Notes: generated by a model not told the origin, from the letters alone. A stretch of DNA of 40,438 bases from an uncultured Alcaligenaceae bacterium (GCA_937995985.1 CALKIR010000048.1:1-40438), one strand, 5' to 3'. Counted from the first letter of the stretch, positions 1 to 8,474 are shown. Numbers and translations are program-made.

Positions 1-2
1 CT

Positions 3-293
3 GCCCCACACCCCCTTGTGTCCTCAGTCCAAGAGCACCCCGCACCAACGCGTACAGATGGATTCTTTTTACAATTTGCGGCCTTTCGATCACGAGATAA
101 TGCTCACGAGCTTGCTCAACGCCTCAATAGCGACCTTGCCCGACACTATACACAAACCGTACACATTAATAACCACCAAAACTACTATCGTGTACGCCTC
201 GGCCCTTTTAACTCACGTACTGAAGCCGTCAATGCTGCGGCTCAGGTTCAACAAACTACCGGGCAAATCACTCAAATTACCTACGAAGACTAA
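3..293 (+). CDS. rlpA: SPOR-domain C-terminus, probable septal ring lytic transglycosylase RlpA (partial, 5' end outside window)
   Basis: The frame is open to the left edge, so only the last 96 or so codons are present. They encode a SPOR domain: an opening FFLQFAAF strand, a helix with ENA-like spacing (SRDNAHELAQRL), then YYRVRLGPF followed by SRTEAVNAAAQV. SPOR domains bind denuded peptidoglycan at the division septum. In Burkholderiales an RlpA-type lipoprotein commonly lies next to rsmI, hence the name, but the catalytic double-psi barrel is outside the window. Another SPOR protein (for example a DamX or DedD type) cannot be excluded. The domain call is firm and the gene name is inference. 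Confidence 0.62.
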   Translation, partial: APHPLVSSVQEHPAPTRTDGFFLQFAAFRSRDNAHELAQRLNSDLARHYTQTVHINNHQNYYRVRLGPFNSRTEAVNAAAQVQQTTGQITQITYED

Positions 294-322
294 GTACCTA
301 GGATGATGAAGGCCTATGGCAA

Positions 323-342
323 AGGGCTCAAACGCTCTTTAT
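323..342. terminator. Weak hairpin between convergent rlpA and rsmI
   Basis: A 7-bp stem with one G-T wobble (AAAGGGC / GCTCTTT) and a 6-nt loop lies between the two convergent stop codons. Its A-rich left arm and T-rich right arm would suit a bidirectional terminator, but the stem is short and no long T-tract follows. Confidence 0.3.
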
Positions 343-352
343 TGCCCGCACC

Positions 353-1285
353 TTACCCCTTATACTCAGAAGATGCGTGCTGAGCCTCTCGTAGGCGCAA
401 AGCACATTCATATAGTTTCTGTCGGCTCAATCCAGTAGCTTGCATGGCTAATCGAACAGCATCGCGCACAGAGAGCTGTGTTAACAAGGCTGCGAGCCAC
501 CGCTCGGTTTGGGCATCAAGTTCAGAATCTACTGAAACAGCCAGGGGGTGTATGATCAACACAAACTCACCTCGCTGACGATCGGTGTCCGCCTTTAGCC
601 AGGTCAGCATCTCTGTCACCGTAGCTGTATGCACCTGCTCGAACCGCTTGGTTAGCTCCCGACACACCGTAATCACCCGCTGAGCACCACATACAGTGTA
701 TAAGTCTTTTAAACTTGACAATAATCGATGAGGGCTTTCATAAAACACTACGGGCAAGGAGCACTGCTTCCATCGCTCAAACCACTGTTGACGCGCCCCT
801 TTTTTATGAGGACTAAAAGCAGCGAAAATATATTCTGGCTGAGCATCCGAGGTCACCCCGCTCCCCATCAAAGCTGTGACCACAGCCGAGGGACCAGGGA
901 CAGGAAGGACCCGCAACCCCGCTTGCCGTACCCGCTGCACCACCCGCCCCCCAGGATCACTAATTGCAGGGGCCCCCGCATCTGAAATTAATGCAATGCG
1001 CTGCCCCTGCTGCAAACGCTCAATGATCTCATGGGCCTCTGCGGCCTCATTATGACGGTGCAAAGAACGCATTGGCGTTGATATCCCCCATGCCTGTAAC
1101 AAAGGCTGTGCTGTTCGGGTATCCTCAGCCGCTATTAAATCCGCACGCAACAAGGCCTGCCATGCCCGCAGCCCTAAATCTGCCAAATTTCCAATCGGGG
1201 TTGCCACCACATACAAACAATGAGTGGGCCAGTGCTGCTCATTGATACGCTCTATTATTGACTCCAATACTCCCGTAGGCATCAT
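353..1285 (-). CDS. rsmI: 16S rRNA (cytidine(1402)-2'-O)-methyltransferase RsmI
   Basis: Tetrapyrrole-methylase fold enzyme that 2'-O-methylates C1402 of 16S rRNA using SAM, in the cytoplasm. Family motifs appear in order: LYVVATPIGNLADL near the N-terminus, EDTR, SDAGAPAISDPG, PGPSAV and FYESPHR. The length (310 aa from the chosen start) is somewhat over the usual 280-290. The frame opens upstream at 1315, but I start at the first of two adjacent ATGs at 1285. An AGGAG lies 11 nt before it, and the family normally begins only 10-20 residues before the LYVVATP strand. This start codon is interlocked with that of divergent yraN. Confidence 0.93.
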   Translation of the reverse strand: MMPTGVLESIIERINEQHWPTHCLYVVATPIGNLADLGLRAWQALLRADLIAAEDTRTAQPLLQAWGISTPMRSLHRHNEAAEAHEIIERLQQGQRIALISDAGAPAISDPGGRVVQRVRQAGLRVLPVPGPSAVVTALMGSGVTSDAQPEYIFAAFSPHKKGARQQWFERWKQCSLPVVFYESPHRLLSSLKDLYTVCGAQRVITVCRELTKRFEQVHTATVTEMLTWLKADTDRQRGEFVLIIHPLAVSVDSELDAQTERWLAALLTQLSVRDAVRLAMQATGLSRQKLYECALRLREAQHASSEYKG

Positions 1286-1886
1286 GGCAAAACACACTCC
1301 TATCAAACAAAACAAAACCTGCTCTAACCACCAGCAGCCTCTAAGGCCATCGGCCCCTCATACGCTACAATTAGATTCCCATAATACTGGATCCGTAGGC
1401 TGGCAATATAGTTATTGCTATGCTCATCACGCACAACAGCAGTTACTACGCCGCCCAAGCTTCCGTAGCCGCTCTCCTTTGAGCCCTGCCCATACTCCCG
1501 GCGCCGGCTCACCCACCCAACAACTAGGCAAGTATTATGAACAACGGGCGGCTCAATTGTTACGTCAGCGAGGCTATCAAATATTGCATCATCAGCGCTT
1601 GTACCGCCATGCAGAGATTGATCTAATTGCTTGGCTGGACCCTTATCTAGTCCTGGTTGAAGTACGTTATCGCAAACATAACCGCTATGGGGGCGCCCTG
1701 GGCAGCATCAATCATAGAAAAAAACACAGACTATACCGCGCTGCTCGTTATGCGTACCAAGAATACCAAAAACTACTACCACACAAAGACTTTTTATTAC
1801 GATTAGATATCATCGCTTTTGAAGGGCAACAGGTACACTGGATACCTAATGCAATCACTTACGAGTCGATACCTTACTCTCTTTAG
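1284..1886 (+). CDS. yraN: YraN/UPF0102 family endonuclease-like protein
   Basis: The C-terminal 120 residues match the UPF0102 (YraN) family, a small restriction-endonuclease-like fold. LGKYYEQRAAQLLRQRGY is followed by HAEIDLIAW and LVLVEVRYR, which hold the acidic E-x-D...E-x-R residues. The function of the family is not settled. From ATG 1284 the protein is 200 aa, with about 65-80 extra N-terminal residues rich in His, Gln, Pro and Ser. An in-frame TTG at 1479 would give about 135 aa, the usual family length, but I see no Shine-Dalgarno before it. The start is therefore uncertain. It is divergent from rsmI and followed by diaA and dolP, as in the E. coli yra cluster. Confidence 0.8.
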   Translation: MAKHTPIKQNKTCSNHQQPLRPSAPHTLQLDSHNTGSVGWQYSYCYAHHAQQQLLRRPSFRSRSPLSPAHTPGAGSPTQQLGKYYEQRAAQLLRQRGYQILHHQRLYRHAEIDLIAWLDPYLVLVEVRYRKHNRYGGALGSINHRKKHRLYRAARYAYQEYQKLLPHKDFLLRLDIIAFEGQQVHWIPNAITYESIPYSL

Positions 1887-1890
1887 TCTC

Positions 1891-1910
1891 AAGCTAAAAT
1901 AGAGCTTTTT
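1891..1910 (+). terminator. Weak hairpin with T-run after yraN
   Basis: A 5-bp stem (AAGCT / AGCTT) with a 7-nt loop runs into five Ts just after the yraN stop. It has the form of an intrinsic terminator but is weak, so yraN may still be cotranscribed with diaA. Confidence 0.3.
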
Positions 1911-2008
1911 ACAGTTATTGATTAAACTTGTATCACCGAGCCTCATGCATCGGTTCTCGGGGGATGGGTTTAGCGCCCTGTTTTTCATCTTTATCAGACA
2001 CATTCGCT

Positions 2009-2602
2009 ATGGATCTCACTGCTCATATGCACGCCCATTTCATGGACAGTGCCCAATTGCTACAAGAAAGTGCCCAAGAGCTTACCGAGCCCTTAACAGC
2101 TGCTGTTGAGCTGCTGTTTGCCACCCTCACTAACAATGGCAAAATCCTTGCTTGTGGAAATGGTGGCTCTGCTGCCGATGCCCAGCATTTTATTGCAGAA
2201 TTGGTGGGGCGCTTTGAACGCGAGCGTTTACCACTGGCTGGCATCGCCCTCAATACAGACACCTCAATACTTACTGCCGTTAGCAATGACTATGGTTATG
2301 AAACTATTTTCGAGCGCCAAGTAAGCGCCTTAGGGCAAACAGGAGACATTCTGGTTGCTATTAGCACCAGTGGTAACTCTGAAAATGTCTTACGCGCCAT
2401 CCGAGTGGCTCATGAGCGTGACATGGTAGTCATCGCTCTTACAGGCAATGATGGGGGCAAAATAGCCTCTGCGTTAGCCAGCACCGATATTCACCTCTGT
2501 GTGCCCCATCACCGCACCATGCGCATCCAAGAGGTCCATATCGTCTTACTTCATGCCATGTGCGATGGCATTGATACTTTATTACTCGGAGAGCCCCTAT
2601 GA
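2009..2602 (+). CDS. diaA: SIS-domain protein DiaA / phosphoheptose isomerase-like
   Basis: SIS (sugar isomerase) domain protein of 197 aa. The motif ILACGNGGSAADAQHF, then TSGNSENV and TGNDGG, form the sugar-phosphate pocket of the GmhA/DiaA family. DiaA stimulates DnaA-oriC initiation as a tetramer; its paralogue GmhA makes heptose phosphate for LPS. Sequence alone does not separate them here. The yraN-diaA-dolP order favours DiaA. The frame is open from 1928, but the ATG at 2009 gives the family N-terminus (MDLTAHM). The gene overlaps dolP by ATGA, so the two are probably translationally coupled. Confidence 0.85.
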   Translation: MDLTAHMHAHFMDSAQLLQESAQELTEPLTAAVELLFATLTNNGKILACGNGGSAADAQHFIAELVGRFERERLPLAGIALNTDTSILTAVSNDYGYETIFERQVSALGQTGDILVAISTSGNSENVLRAIRVAHERDMVVIALTGNDGGKIASALASTDIHLCVPHHRTMRIQEVHIVLLHAMCDGIDTLLLGEPL

Positions 2603-3300
2603 GCCACCGCCTATTAAAATCTGCGGCCTTACTACTGAGCCTTATAATAACCATAGGGGGGCTAACTGCTTGCGCCCCCTTACTCATTGGTGGCGCGGCT
2701 ACTACCACAGCAGTTGTTGCCGTTGATCGCCGCACCGCCGGGGAACAAGTCGAAGATAAATCTATCCAACTTAAAGCCAATAGCGAAGCGCGAAAAATAC
2801 TAAATGAGGAGCCCGGACGTGTCAGTGCGAGCGCTTATGCGGGGCGCGTGCTCCTTGTTGGGGATGTCCCCACACAAAATATGCGTACCCAAATTGTCCA
2901 GCAGGTTGCTCAAATTGACAAAGTAGTACAAGTTATCGATAGACTACGTGTAGGGGCGCCCACAGAAATTGGAGTACGCTCCAATGATACCTGGATCACA
3001 ACCAAGGCCCTCTCAAACTTGATTAATACCAAAGGGGTTCCCACCCGCACCATGACTGTAACCACTGAACGAGGGGTCGTTTATCTACAAGGTCGAGTGA
3101 CCCCCGAAGAGGGCGCACGGGCTGCCAAAGTCGTGTCAGGAGTGCCCGGAGTCCACGAGGTTGTCAAGCTATTTGAGTATATTGATCCCAATGATCTCAA
3201 AGAAGATGGCAGCATCAAAGAGGACTTTGCCAATAAAAGCCAAGGCAAAACTTCTGGCCCCGCACCCCGCATTGAGCCCGAAGCAATACCGGTGCGATGA
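2599..3300 (+). CDS. dolP: Outer-membrane lipoprotein DolP (YraP), dual BON domain
   Basis: A 233-aa lipoprotein with a signal peptide ending in a clean lipobox, LTAC, with the lipidated Cys at residue 25. Two BON domains follow, roughly residues 50-120 (ending VVQVIDRLRVG) and 125-195 (RGVVYLQGRV, then VPGVHEVVKLFEYI). DolP binds anionic phospholipid at division sites and supports outer-membrane integrity in E. coli. The C-terminal 35 residues (EDGSIKED onward) are charged and proline-rich, probably disordered. It overlaps diaA by 4 nt and is followed by another lipoprotein gene. Confidence 0.9.
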   Translation: MSHRLLKSAALLLSLIITIGGLTACAPLLIGGAATTTAVVAVDRRTAGEQVEDKSIQLKANSEARKILNEEPGRVSASAYAGRVLLVGDVPTQNMRTQIVQQVAQIDKVVQVIDRLRVGAPTEIGVRSNDTWITTKALSNLINTKGVPTRTMTVTTERGVVYLQGRVTPEEGARAAKVVSGVPGVHEVVKLFEYIDPNDLKEDGSIKEDFANKSQGKTSGPAPRIEPEAIPVR

Positions 3301-3331
3301 GCCCTAATTATTTACATGCATTATTTTGACT

Positions 3332-3829
3332 ATGACACGCTTTCTTCGCTCTTTTGCTCTGCTTTTAATTAGTTTTAGTCTGACCGCTTGTGATGGGCTT
3401 TTTTCTAATGAAAACCAAGCCCCGAATGTCAGCTTCCAAGACCTACAAGGAGTACAGTACGAGCTCAATGATTTCAAAGGTAAGGTTGTTTTTTTAAAAT
3501 TCTGGACAACAGACTGCACCACTTGTGTTGCTCAAATGCCAGATAATATCGCTTATCAAGAGGAATATGGCCCCCAAGGCTTTGAGGTCATAGCTATTGC
3601 CCTCAAACATGATCCCATTGAATATGTACGCAATTTTTCTACCAGCCGTCAGCTCCCTTTTATCGTGGCCAGCGATACCAATGGTGAAATTGCTCAGGCC
3701 TTTGGCAATGTCCGTATGACGCCCACTGCTTTTCTTATTGATAAAAATGGGCGTATTGTGAAACGCTACCTTGGCCCCTATGACAAAGATAGCTTTAAAC
3801 AAACCCTTGATAAAGCGCTCCGTGGTTAA
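3332..3829 (+). CDS. TlpA-like thioredoxin-fold lipoprotein
   Basis: A 165-aa redox protein of the TlpA/ResA/AhpC-TSA type. The signal peptide ends in lipobox LTAC with Cys20, followed by Asp21. Asp at +2 is the inner-membrane retention signal in E. coli, so anchoring in the inner membrane facing the periplasm is likely. The thioredoxin-like domain has the active site C62-T-T-C65 after FLKFWTTD, and a TPTAFLID segment carrying the cis-proline. Such proteins reduce disulphides during cytochrome c or envelope maturation, but no ccm genes are adjacent, so the partner is unknown. ATG 3332 is preferred over an in-frame TTG two codons upstream. Confidence 0.82.
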   Translation: MTRFLRSFALLLISFSLTACDGLFSNENQAPNVSFQDLQGVQYELNDFKGKVVFLKFWTTDCTTCVAQMPDNIAYQEEYGPQGFEVIAIALKHDPIEYVRNFSTSRQLPFIVASDTNGEIAQAFGNVRMTPTAFLIDKNGRIVKRYLGPYDKDSFKQTLDKALRG

Positions 3830-3903
3830 AAATTAAGACAGTCAGTGCAGTATCTGCTAGTCTAATTAGAGTCCAACTATTTTGAGGCCAAAAAAACAGT
3901 TTT

Positions 3904-4800
3904 ATGAATACTTCTAATAACGCCCCTTATTCTGCCTCACTCAAGGCAGAAATTCTCTCTGAAGCACTGCCCTACATTCGGCAGTTTCACGGCCGCACCG
4001 TCGTTATCAAATACGGTGGCAACGCCATGACCGATGAACAACTGCAGCGCAGCTTTGCCCATGATGTGGTCTTGCTCAAACTCGTCGGTCTAAAACCTGT
4101 AGTCGTACATGGGGGCGGCCCACAAATTAATGAGGCTTTACGCCGTATTGGCAAAGAAGGCACCTTCATCCAAGGCATGCGGGTCACCGATGCTGAAACC
4201 ATGGAGGTCGTTGAATGGGTTTTAGGCGGACAAGTACAACAAGACATTGTAATGATGATTAACGAGGCTGGAGGCAAAGCAGTAGGACTTACCGGAAAGG
4301 ATGGCTGCCTCATGCAAGTCAAGAAAAAACTGCTGCCTAGCGAAGACAATCCAGGCGAAATGATCGATATTGGCTTTGTCGGTGAGATCACCCGCATTGA
4401 GCCCGCAGTTGTTCGCTCCTTACAAGCAGGCGAATTCATCCCTATTATTTCTTCTATCGGTTATGGCGAAGATGGCAAAGCCTATAACATTAACGCTGAC
4501 GTAGTTGCTGGTAAAATGGCCCAAGTACTCGGCGCAGAAAAGCTGGTCATGCTCACCAACACCCCGGGAGTTCTCGATAAACAAGGCAATCTATTGCGAC
4601 GCCTCTCTGCCCAAAATATTGATGCCTTATTTGCCGATGGCACCATCTCTGGAGGGATGCTTCCCAAACTCTCCTCAGCCCTTGATGCCGCACGCTACGG
4701 AGTCAACTCCGTACATATCATTGATGGCCGCGTTCCCCACTCTCTATTATTAGAAATTCTCACTGATGAAGGGGTTGGCACATTAATTAGCGCACATTAG
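3904..4800 (+). CDS. argB: Acetylglutamate kinase ArgB
   Basis: Amino-acid kinase of 298 aa that phosphorylates N-acetyl-L-glutamate, the second step of arginine synthesis. Visible motifs are VVIKYGGNAM (phosphate-binding Lys and Gly-Gly), VVVHGGGPQIN, FIQGMRVTD, GLTGKDG, YNINADVVAGKMA and the closing GGMLPKL region. The N-terminal stretch before the kinase core (about 25 residues) is helical, as in hexameric, arginine-inhibited ArgB enzymes, so feedback inhibition by arginine is plausible. No other arg gene is in the window. Confidence 0.96.
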   Translation: MNTSNNAPYSASLKAEILSEALPYIRQFHGRTVVIKYGGNAMTDEQLQRSFAHDVVLLKLVGLKPVVVHGGGPQINEALRRIGKEGTFIQGMRVTDAETMEVVEWVLGGQVQQDIVMMINEAGGKAVGLTGKDGCLMQVKKKLLPSEDNPGEMIDIGFVGEITRIEPAVVRSLQAGEFIPIISSIGYGEDGKAYNINADVVAGKMAQVLGAEKLVMLTNTPGVLDKQGNLLRRLSAQNIDALFADGTISGGMLPKLSSALDAARYGVNSVHIIDGRVPHSLLLEILTDEGVGTLISAH

Positions 4801-4807
4801 CCCGACT

Positions 4808-4829
4808 GAGCCTGCCCACTGGCAGGCTC
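4808..4829. terminator. Perfect 9-bp hairpin after argB
   Basis: GAGCCTGCC and GGCAGGCTC form a perfect 9-bp stem with a 4-nt loop, 8 nt after the argB stop. No T-tract follows, so it would be an atypical terminator or a transcript-end stabiliser. Confidence 0.45.
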
Positions 4830-4842
4830 CCTCCAGTCTACT

Positions 4843-5568
4843 ATGTGGTCTCATAGCCTCCGTTACCAAAACCGATTCGTGCGTCGTCCAGCGCAATCCT
4901 TACCTATTTGGCTTTTTGACCTGGACAACACCTTACATGATGCGGCGCATGGTATTTTTGACCAAATTCACCGCTGCATGATTGATGCCATCCAAGACTT
5001 GCTGCATGTCGATGCCGCTCAAGCCGATCGCCTACGCATAGACTATTGGCGTCGCTATGGAGCGACTCTCATTGGCATGGTGCGACACCATCAAGTCTGT
5101 CCACATGAATTTTTAGCTCGTGCCCATAATTTTGATATTTCTGCCTACATCCACAAGGAGCAAGGCTTAAACGACGCACTATCACGACTGCCCGGACAAA
5201 AAATAATTCTCACCAACGCTCCTTTACACTATGCCCGAACAGTGCTTCACTGCGTGGGCATCCCCCATCACTTTGAACGCGTTCTGAGTATTGAAAGCAT
5301 GCAACGGGCCTCGTATTTTCGACCCAAACCCGCCCTGAGCCTCATGCAACAAGTACTGGCACAGCTCAAGGTCCAAGCGACTCAATGCTTTTTTATTGAT
5401 GACACGCTGCGCAACCTTAAAAGTGCTGCTCAACTAGGGATTCGCACCATTCATTATGCGCACCCCGATACGCCTGGCAACACTCCTCTAAGACAACGCC
5501 CTCTCTATGTAGAAATGAGTATACGGAGCATCCGTGAATTGAGTCAGCGTGTACACGAACTGCTTTAA
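4843..5568 (+). CDS. HAD-superfamily hydrolase, pyrimidine 5'-nucleotidase type
   Basis: A 241-aa haloacid dehalogenase-fold phosphatase. Motif I is FDLDNTL with Asp26 as predicted nucleophile and Asp28 as acid/base. Motif II is the Thr in ILTNA, the motif III lysine sits in RPKP, and motif IV is FFIDDT. The fold subtype resembles the SDT1/YjjG pyrimidine 5'-nucleotidases often found next to argB in Burkholderiales, usually followed by slmA, which is absent here. The true substrate cannot be read from sequence. Its stop overlaps the stop of convergent ubiX by 4 nt, leaving no room for a terminator between them. Confidence 0.85.
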   Translation: MWSHSLRYQNRFVRRPAQSLPIWLFDLDNTLHDAAHGIFDQIHRCMIDAIQDLLHVDAAQADRLRIDYWRRYGATLIGMVRHHQVCPHEFLARAHNFDISAYIHKEQGLNDALSRLPGQKIILTNAPLHYARTVLHCVGIPHHFERVLSIESMQRASYFRPKPALSLMQQVLAQLKVQATQCFFIDDTLRNLKSAAQLGIRTIHYAHPDTPGNTPLRQRPLYVEMSIRSIRELSQRVHELL

Positions 5569-6215
5569 TTAGACTTTTTTGTTGCCCGTAACACCTGGCT
5601 ATTATGCCGTGCTGCAGCCAACCCCTGCCACTCAGGCGCAGGCAGCTCCACCCCCGCATGGGCCAAGATGCGTAACACGGAATGATCAATCAACTCTTGA
5701 ACATTTTGGGGATGAAAATAAAAAGCAGGTAAAGGGGGAAAAATAACAGCTCCCATTTCTGTTGCAGCTGTCATATTACGCAAATGCGCTAAATTAAATG
5801 GCGTTTCACGCACCACTAGAACTAACTTGCGCCGCTCTTTCAACGCAACATCTGCAGCTCGGGTGATTAAATTGTCTGCTAAGCCATGTGCAATAGACGC
5901 CAAACTGCGCATAGAACAAGGAGCCACCACCATTGCATCCACAGGAAAACTTCCACTGGCTAAAGTCGAACCAATGTCCTTAAATGAATGCACGGTATCC
6001 GCCAATGCCCATACATCATCGCGCTCTAATCCGAGCTCATGCTGTATATTGAGCAAACCAGCTGGGGAAATAATTAAATGAGCCTCAACATCAGGCTGAG
6101 TACGTAATAACTCTAAACAACGCACACCATAACAGGCGCCCGTAGCACCTGTTATGGCAATTACAATACGACGCAAAGAATGTGGACGACTATTCGTCAC
6201 TGAGGATGTGCTCAT
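5565..6215 (-). CDS. ubiX: Flavin prenyltransferase UbiX
   Basis: A 216-aa enzyme joining dimethylallyl phosphate to FMN to make the prenyl-FMN cofactor of UbiD decarboxylase, used in ubiquinone synthesis. Motifs: IVIAITGATGACYGVR (FMN-binding loop), SGSFPVDAMVVAPCSMRSLA, LITRAADVALKERRKLVLVVRETP and the FPPLPAFY segment. ATG 6215 is chosen over the GTG one codon upstream. The start lies inside the end of grxD (26-nt overlap) and no clear Shine-Dalgarno is seen, so translation may be coupled to grxD. Confidence 0.94.
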   Translation of the reverse strand: MSTSSVTNSRPHSLRRIVIAITGATGACYGVRCLELLRTQPDVEAHLIISPAGLLNIQHELGLERDDVWALADTVHSFKDIGSTLASGSFPVDAMVVAPCSMRSLASIAHGLADNLITRAADVALKERRKLVLVVRETPFNLAHLRNMTAATEMGAVIFPPLPAFYFHPQNVQELIDHSVLRILAHAGVELPAPEWQGLAAARHNSQVLRATKKSN

Positions 6216-6522
6216 CACGCAATAGCTTTTCTAATTCGCCGCTTTCAAACATCTCGGCCATAATATCTGAACCGCCGACGAACTCACCCTTGATATACAA
6301 CTGGGGAATAGTAGGCCAATTGGAATAGACCTTGATTCCCTCACGCACCTCGTTATCGTCTAGCACATTAATGGTGACCACCTCTTTTAACCCCACTGCA
6401 CGCAAAATCTGTACTGCACGTGCAGAAAAGCCGCACTGAGGCATCTGCGCGGTTCCTTTCATAAATAGGACCACGGGGTGCTCTTTTACGGTTTCGTCAA
6501 TAAAAGTTTGTACTTCGCTCAT
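6190..6522 (-). CDS. grxD: Monothiol glutaredoxin Grx4 family
   Basis: A 110-aa single-domain monothiol glutaredoxin with the CGFS active site (C30 to S33, in MPQCGFSARAVQIL), the WPTIPQLYIKGEFVGGSDI glutathione-binding stretch and the EMFESGEL tail. CGFS glutaredoxins bind a bridging [2Fe-2S] cluster with glutathione and hand it to partners, often BolA-type proteins; an IbaG/BolA protein is encoded at 26033. It lies 9 nt downstream of prmC in the hemA-prfA-prmC-grxD-ubiX run. Confidence 0.95.
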   Translation of the reverse strand: MSEVQTFIDETVKEHPVVLFMKGTAQMPQCGFSARAVQILRAVGLKEVVTINVLDDNEVREGIKVYSNWPTIPQLYIKGEFVGGSDIMAEMFESGELEKLLRDEHILSDE

Positions 6523-6531
6523 TATGCTCTC

Positions 6532-7359
6532 TCAAAAATTGATTGTACCGCCCGAAATACGGGGTATAGCAGCTAAATCCTGAATACTACGCACTTCGGA
6601 AAAACCTGCTGTTAGCAGTAATTTTCGCACGGCTTGATGTTGATTCCAACCATGCTCTACCCATAAAGCACCTGAAGGACGTAAAAACTGTGGCGCATTT
6701 AAAATTATATTCTGCAAATCTTGCAAGCCATCATGCCCATCAGTTAACGCTTGCATCGGCTCAGCACGCAGATCCCCTTGAGTTAAATGCTCATCATCCG
6801 CTGCAATATAAGGCGGATTAGAAACAATCACATCAAAAGCATCCTGTGCTGACACTGCATCGTACCAACTTCCTTGCAAAAACTCGACGTTCTCACTACA
6901 AAGGGTACGGGCATTTTTTTGTGCCCAAGACAATGCTGTGGGACAAGTATCTGTTGCCACAACCACCGCGTGGGGACAAGCCAAAGCCAAAGAAATAGCC
7001 ACTACCCCACTACCGGTGCCGAGATCTAAGATACGAGGCCGCTCAAATCGAGGCAACACCTCTGTTAAAACATGAGTCACCAAGAGCTCTGTCTCGGGAC
7101 GAGGAATCAACACGCCAGGGCCTACCGCAAAACGATGTCCCATAAACTCACGCCAACCTAACAAATAGGCCATTGGCTCACCAGCCTGTCGCCGCTGCTG
7201 CAACTCGTGATAACGCTGCCAAGCGGCCTCACTCAGCTCATCTCTATCATGGGCGATCAACCATGCGCGTGTCACACCCAACACATGCCCCCACAGCATA
7301 TGTTGCTCTAATAAAGGCAGCGGACTGTTTTTTTGTGCCTGCAGAATAGTCCGCGCCAT
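6532..7359 (-). CDS. prmC: Peptide chain release factor N5-glutamine methyltransferase PrmC
   Basis: A 275-aa SAM methyltransferase that methylates the glutamine of the GGQ motif in RF1 and RF2. An N-terminal helical domain includes AYLLGWREFMGHRF and LIPRPETELLV. The Rossmann core carries ILDLGTGSGVVAISLA as the SAM site and the catalytic NPPY at 181-184, with the usual IAADDEHL after it. Its ATG directly follows the prfA stop, so enzyme and substrate are co-produced. The C-terminal ISGGTINF is a little shortened. Confidence 0.96.
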   Translation of the reverse strand: MARTILQAQKNSPLPLLEQHMLWGHVLGVTRAWLIAHDRDELSEAAWQRYHELQQRRQAGEPMAYLLGWREFMGHRFAVGPGVLIPRPETELLVTHVLTEVLPRFERPRILDLGTGSGVVAISLALACPHAVVVATDTCPTALSWAQKNARTLCSENVEFLQGSWYDAVSAQDAFDVIVSNPPYIAADDEHLTQGDLRAEPMQALTDGHDGLQDLQNIILNAPQFLRPSGALWVEHGWNQHQAVRKLLLTAGFSEVRSIQDLAAIPRISGGTINF

Positions 7360-8439
7360 TTATCCCTCAGCTAAGGCCGCTAATTGCGCTGCCTGATGCT
7401 CATTGAGCAAAGCTTGCACCAACTCATCTAAATCACCATCCATCACCAAATTCAACTTATGCATGGTCAAATTAATGCGATGGTCGGTAATTCTACCTTG
7501 AGGAAAGTTATAGGTACGAATCCGCTCTGACCGATCCCCTGTACCTACTAAGCTTTTACGCTGTTCGGCCTCCTGCTGCTGCTGCTCTTGAACCTGCTGA
7601 TCCTTTAAGCGAGCGGCTAGCACCTTCATGGCCTTTTCTCGGTTACGATGCTGCGATCGATCATCCTGACACTCAACCACCACTCCTGTTGGCAAGTGTG
7701 TGATCCGCACGGCTGAATCTGTCTTATTAACGTGCTGCCCACCTGCTCCGCTGGCTCGGAAGGTATCAATGCGCAAATCCGCTGGGTTAATTTCTATCTC
7801 ATCCAATTCATCGGCTTCGGGCATGACGGCTACGGTACAAGTAGAAGTATGAACCCGCCCCTGTGCCTCGGTCTCAGGCACACGCTGTACCCGATGGGTA
7901 CCCGATTCAAATTTAAGCCGCTCATATACCCCATCGCCATCAATACGAGCAATCACCTCTTTATAACCGCCTATCTCAGAAGGACTCGCAGAAACTATTT
8001 CAACCTGCCAACGATTATTCTCAGCATAACGGGTATACATGCGCAGCAAATCTCCAGCAAACAACGCACTCTCATCCCCACCGGCCCCTGCTCTAATTTC
8101 GAGATAGACGCTGCGCTCATCATCAGGATCCTTGGGCAGCAGCAATATTTGCAACTCGGACTCTAATTGCTCGAGCTTATCCTTAGCGAGATGATATTCT
8201 TCTTCGCCTAATTCTTTAAGCTCAGGATCACGCATCATCTCTTGAGCAGTAAGTCTATCCTGCTCAGTTTCCACATACGACTGATATGCAGTCACTACCG
8301 GCTCTAGCTCGGCTCGCTCTCGAGACAAGCGAGTAAAATTATCCATATCAGCTGTCGCATCGGGCTCTGACAGCAAAGCATCGATTTCAATGAGCCGATG
8401 CGACAGCTGTTCCAAACGGTTGCGCATGGATTCTTTCAT
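7360..8439 (-). CDS. prfA: Peptide chain release factor 1
   Basis: RF1 of 359 aa, reading UAA and UAG stops. The tripeptide anticodon is PET at 188-190 (in HRVQRVPETEAQ), a common variant of PxT. The peptidyl-hydrolysis motif GGQ is at 233-235, within RASGAGGQHVNK, and AGAGGDESALFAGDL precedes it. The C-terminal RTYNFPQGRITDHRI is also typical. It follows hemA by 35 nt and abuts prmC, the common hemA-prfA-prmC arrangement. Confidence 0.97.
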   Translation of the reverse strand: MKESMRNRLEQLSHRLIEIDALLSEPDATADMDNFTRLSRERAELEPVVTAYQSYVETEQDRLTAQEMMRDPELKELGEEEYHLAKDKLEQLESELQILLLPKDPDDERSVYLEIRAGAGGDESALFAGDLLRMYTRYAENNRWQVEIVSASPSEIGGYKEVIARIDGDGVYERLKFESGTHRVQRVPETEAQGRVHTSTCTVAVMPEADELDEIEINPADLRIDTFRASGAGGQHVNKTDSAVRITHLPTGVVVECQDDRSQHRNREKAMKVLAARLKDQQVQEQQQQEAEQRKSLVGTGDRSERIRTYNFPQGRITDHRINLTMHKLNLVMDGDLDELVQALLNEHQAAQLAALAEG

Positions 8440-8474
8440 GAGAAATTTCCTTGATATCGTGGAAAAGCAAAATG

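Noticed and set aside
3987..4439. 150-codon open frame antisense to argB
   Set aside because: Lies entirely inside a clear kinase gene, has no family motifs and a composition typical of a shadow frame.
5565..5568. Possible frameshift or fusion at the HAD/ubiX junction
   Set aside because: Both proteins end at family-typical places; it is a simple 4-nt tail-to-tail overlap.
7732..8166. 144-codon open frame antisense to prfA
   Set aside because: Shadow of RF1; the real gene has all functional motifs on the other strand.
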